Positions 63,121-64,000 of a stretch of DNA of 64,000 bases are shown here, piece by piece; the first letter of the stretch is position 1, and each line of letters begins with the position of its first letter. The stretch comes from Sphingomonas psychrotolerans (GTDB lineage: Bacteria > Pseudomonadota > Alphaproteobacteria > Sphingomonadales > Sphingomonadaceae): positions 1 through 64,000 of the forward strand of contig NZ_CP024923.1 in NCBI RefSeq assembly GCF_002796605.1. The letters are read 5' to 3'. The translations under genes and the position numbers were made by a program. The notes beneath the pieces were generated by a model, which worked only from the letters and a program-made list of their open reading frames with translations, was not told the origin of the DNA and did no database searches.

Positions 63121-64000
63121 ATGCGACGCGTCGCGGGTCCTTGGCGCCTGGCGCTTGGTGGCGCGCTGCTCGCGGGGCTGTGTGCCACGTCGGCGCATGC
63201 GCAGGAAAAGCGGCGAGCCCGACCCCCGCAAGGGGCGGAGCAGGGGCTACGGATCACGCCTTCGCTGACCGCTGTCTATGACGACAATGTCTATCGCGTC
63301 GACTCGCGCACCGGGGATCCCGTCGCCGATGTGATCGTCACGCCGGCGATCGAGGCGCGCTATGATCGCGATATCGGCGTGCGTGCGATCAGTCTGCGCG
63401 CGGTTGCCGGCTATGATCGTTTCCTTTCCGAAAGCGGCCGCAGCAAGCCACGTTTCGAGCTGGAGGGTTCGGGCAAGTTGCTGATCGCGGGGCAATGTGC
63501 GGTGCGGCCGCTCGCCAGCTATCGTCAGCAGCGCGCCGATTATGGCGACATCAACAGCGCCAGCGAGAATCTTCAGAAGTTCTCGACGCTCGGCGTCTCG
63601 GCCGATTGCGAGCGGCCTGCCGGCCTCTATCCGGTGGCCGCATGGCGGCGCGATACCACCCGCAATGGCGACGGCTTCGAATATGCCGACCAGACGAGCA
63701 ATCTCTATCGCGCCGGGATCGGCTATGCACGGCCGAGTCTCGGCAAGCTGACGGCCTATTACGAGCACGTCACCAGCGAGCGGCCGGCGCTGGCGGTGGA
63801 GAATCGCAGCGACGCTTATGGACTGTCCTTCTCGCGTGCGGTCTCGCCGCTGACGTCGATCGATGCCGATATTCGCTGGATGCACGTGACGAGCAGTTCC
63901 GCTGCGATCGGAGATTATGACGGCCCGGGCTGGGCGGTGCGCGTCTCGACCACGGCGATCCCGCGAGTGAAGCTCACCGCCTCGACCGAACGGACGATTG
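63121..64000 (+). CDS. Outer-membrane beta-barrel protein (3' end outside window)
   Basis: Partial protein of 293 residues in the window. It has a signal peptide (MRRVAGPWRLALGGALLAGL continuing to HAQ) and then alternating beta segments rich in Tyr, Arg and Asp, such as LTAVYDDNVYRVDSRTG and LTAYYEHVTSERPA. It resembles the outer-membrane barrel protein found in exopolysaccharide clusters of sphingomonads. ATG 63121 is preferred over an in-frame GTG at 63055 because it starts the signal peptide. The stop is beyond 64000. Confidence 0.75.
   Translation, partial: MRRVAGPWRLALGGALLAGLCATSAHAQEKRRARPPQGAEQGLRITPSLTAVYDDNVYRVDSRTGDPVADVIVTPAIEARYDRDIGVRAISLRAVAGYDRFLSESGRSKPRFELEGSGKLLIAGQCAVRPLASYRQQRADYGDINSASENLQKFSTLGVSADCERPAGLYPVAAWRRDTTRNGDGFEYADQTSNLYRAGIGYARPSLGKLTAYYEHVTSERPALAVENRSDAYGLSFSRAVSPLTSIDADIRWMHVTSSSAAIGDYDGPGWAVRVSTTAIPRVKLTASTERTI

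Overview
The window reads as chromosome of an alphaproteobacterium of the Sphingomonas type. It is GC-rich, starts exactly at the dnaA start codon, and carries a typical core gene set: dnaA, secB, timA/mltA/smr, trpS, murJ, dapE, and the rpmH-rnpA-yidD-yidC-engB cluster. The family-level assignment is inferred from gene content and protein style, not from a search.

Bases 1-22205 are this conserved core. After dnaA come a CAP-domain lipoprotein and a ThuA-like protein, then the leftward murJ-trpS pair and secB. A rightward timA-mltA-smr group follows, then a GGDEF-EAL protein, dapE, a cupin, a glutathione S-transferase, a secreted S9 peptidase and a chemoreceptor-like protein. The leftward rpmH-rnpA-yidD-yidC-engB cluster and the first 78% of comM complete this part.

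At 22206 comM is interrupted by a 36,815-bp Tn7-like (heteromeric transposase) element. It ends at 59020, where the rest of comM resumes. The element starts TGT, ends ACA and is flanked by a perfect 5-bp duplication (CGCGG). Its right end encodes TnsA, TnsB/TniA, TnsC/TniB and TniQ, plus a convergent TnsE-like gene. The rest is largely a defence island: a DnaQ-like exonuclease, a metallophosphoesterase, an orphan DUF2384 antitoxin-like gene, a CBASS pair (Cap15-type effector and CD-NTase), and an operon of a ubiquitin-like protein, SIR2, HerA and a KTSC protein. These are followed by a RecB-like nuclease/helicase, a WYL regulator, and an Mre11/Rad50-like operon with uncharacterised partners. 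A serine recombinase with two ParB-like proteins and a giant Rad50-like ATPase fused to a degenerate S24/LexA-like domain come next. Non-defence cargo is a GH11 xylanase and a secretin-like protein, and an intact IS630-family element sits next to the tns genes.

The most striking pattern is a 17-bp palindrome, GTGACA-N5-TGTCAC or close variants, found four times. The copies lie in front of the CBASS operon, the ubiquitin-like/SIR2/HerA operon, the nuclease-helicase/WYL divergent pair and the Mre11/Rad50 operon. The WYL regulator encoded at the centre is the obvious candidate to bind all four, which would make the island one coordinated defence regulon.

Right of the element (59021-64000) are the comM tail, a GH43 glycosidase, tRNA-Leu(CAA), small membrane proteins, a WcaJ/ExoY-type polyprenyl-phosphate sugar transferase, and the start of an outer-membrane barrel gene cut by the window end. 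The last two suggest the edge of an exopolysaccharide locus.
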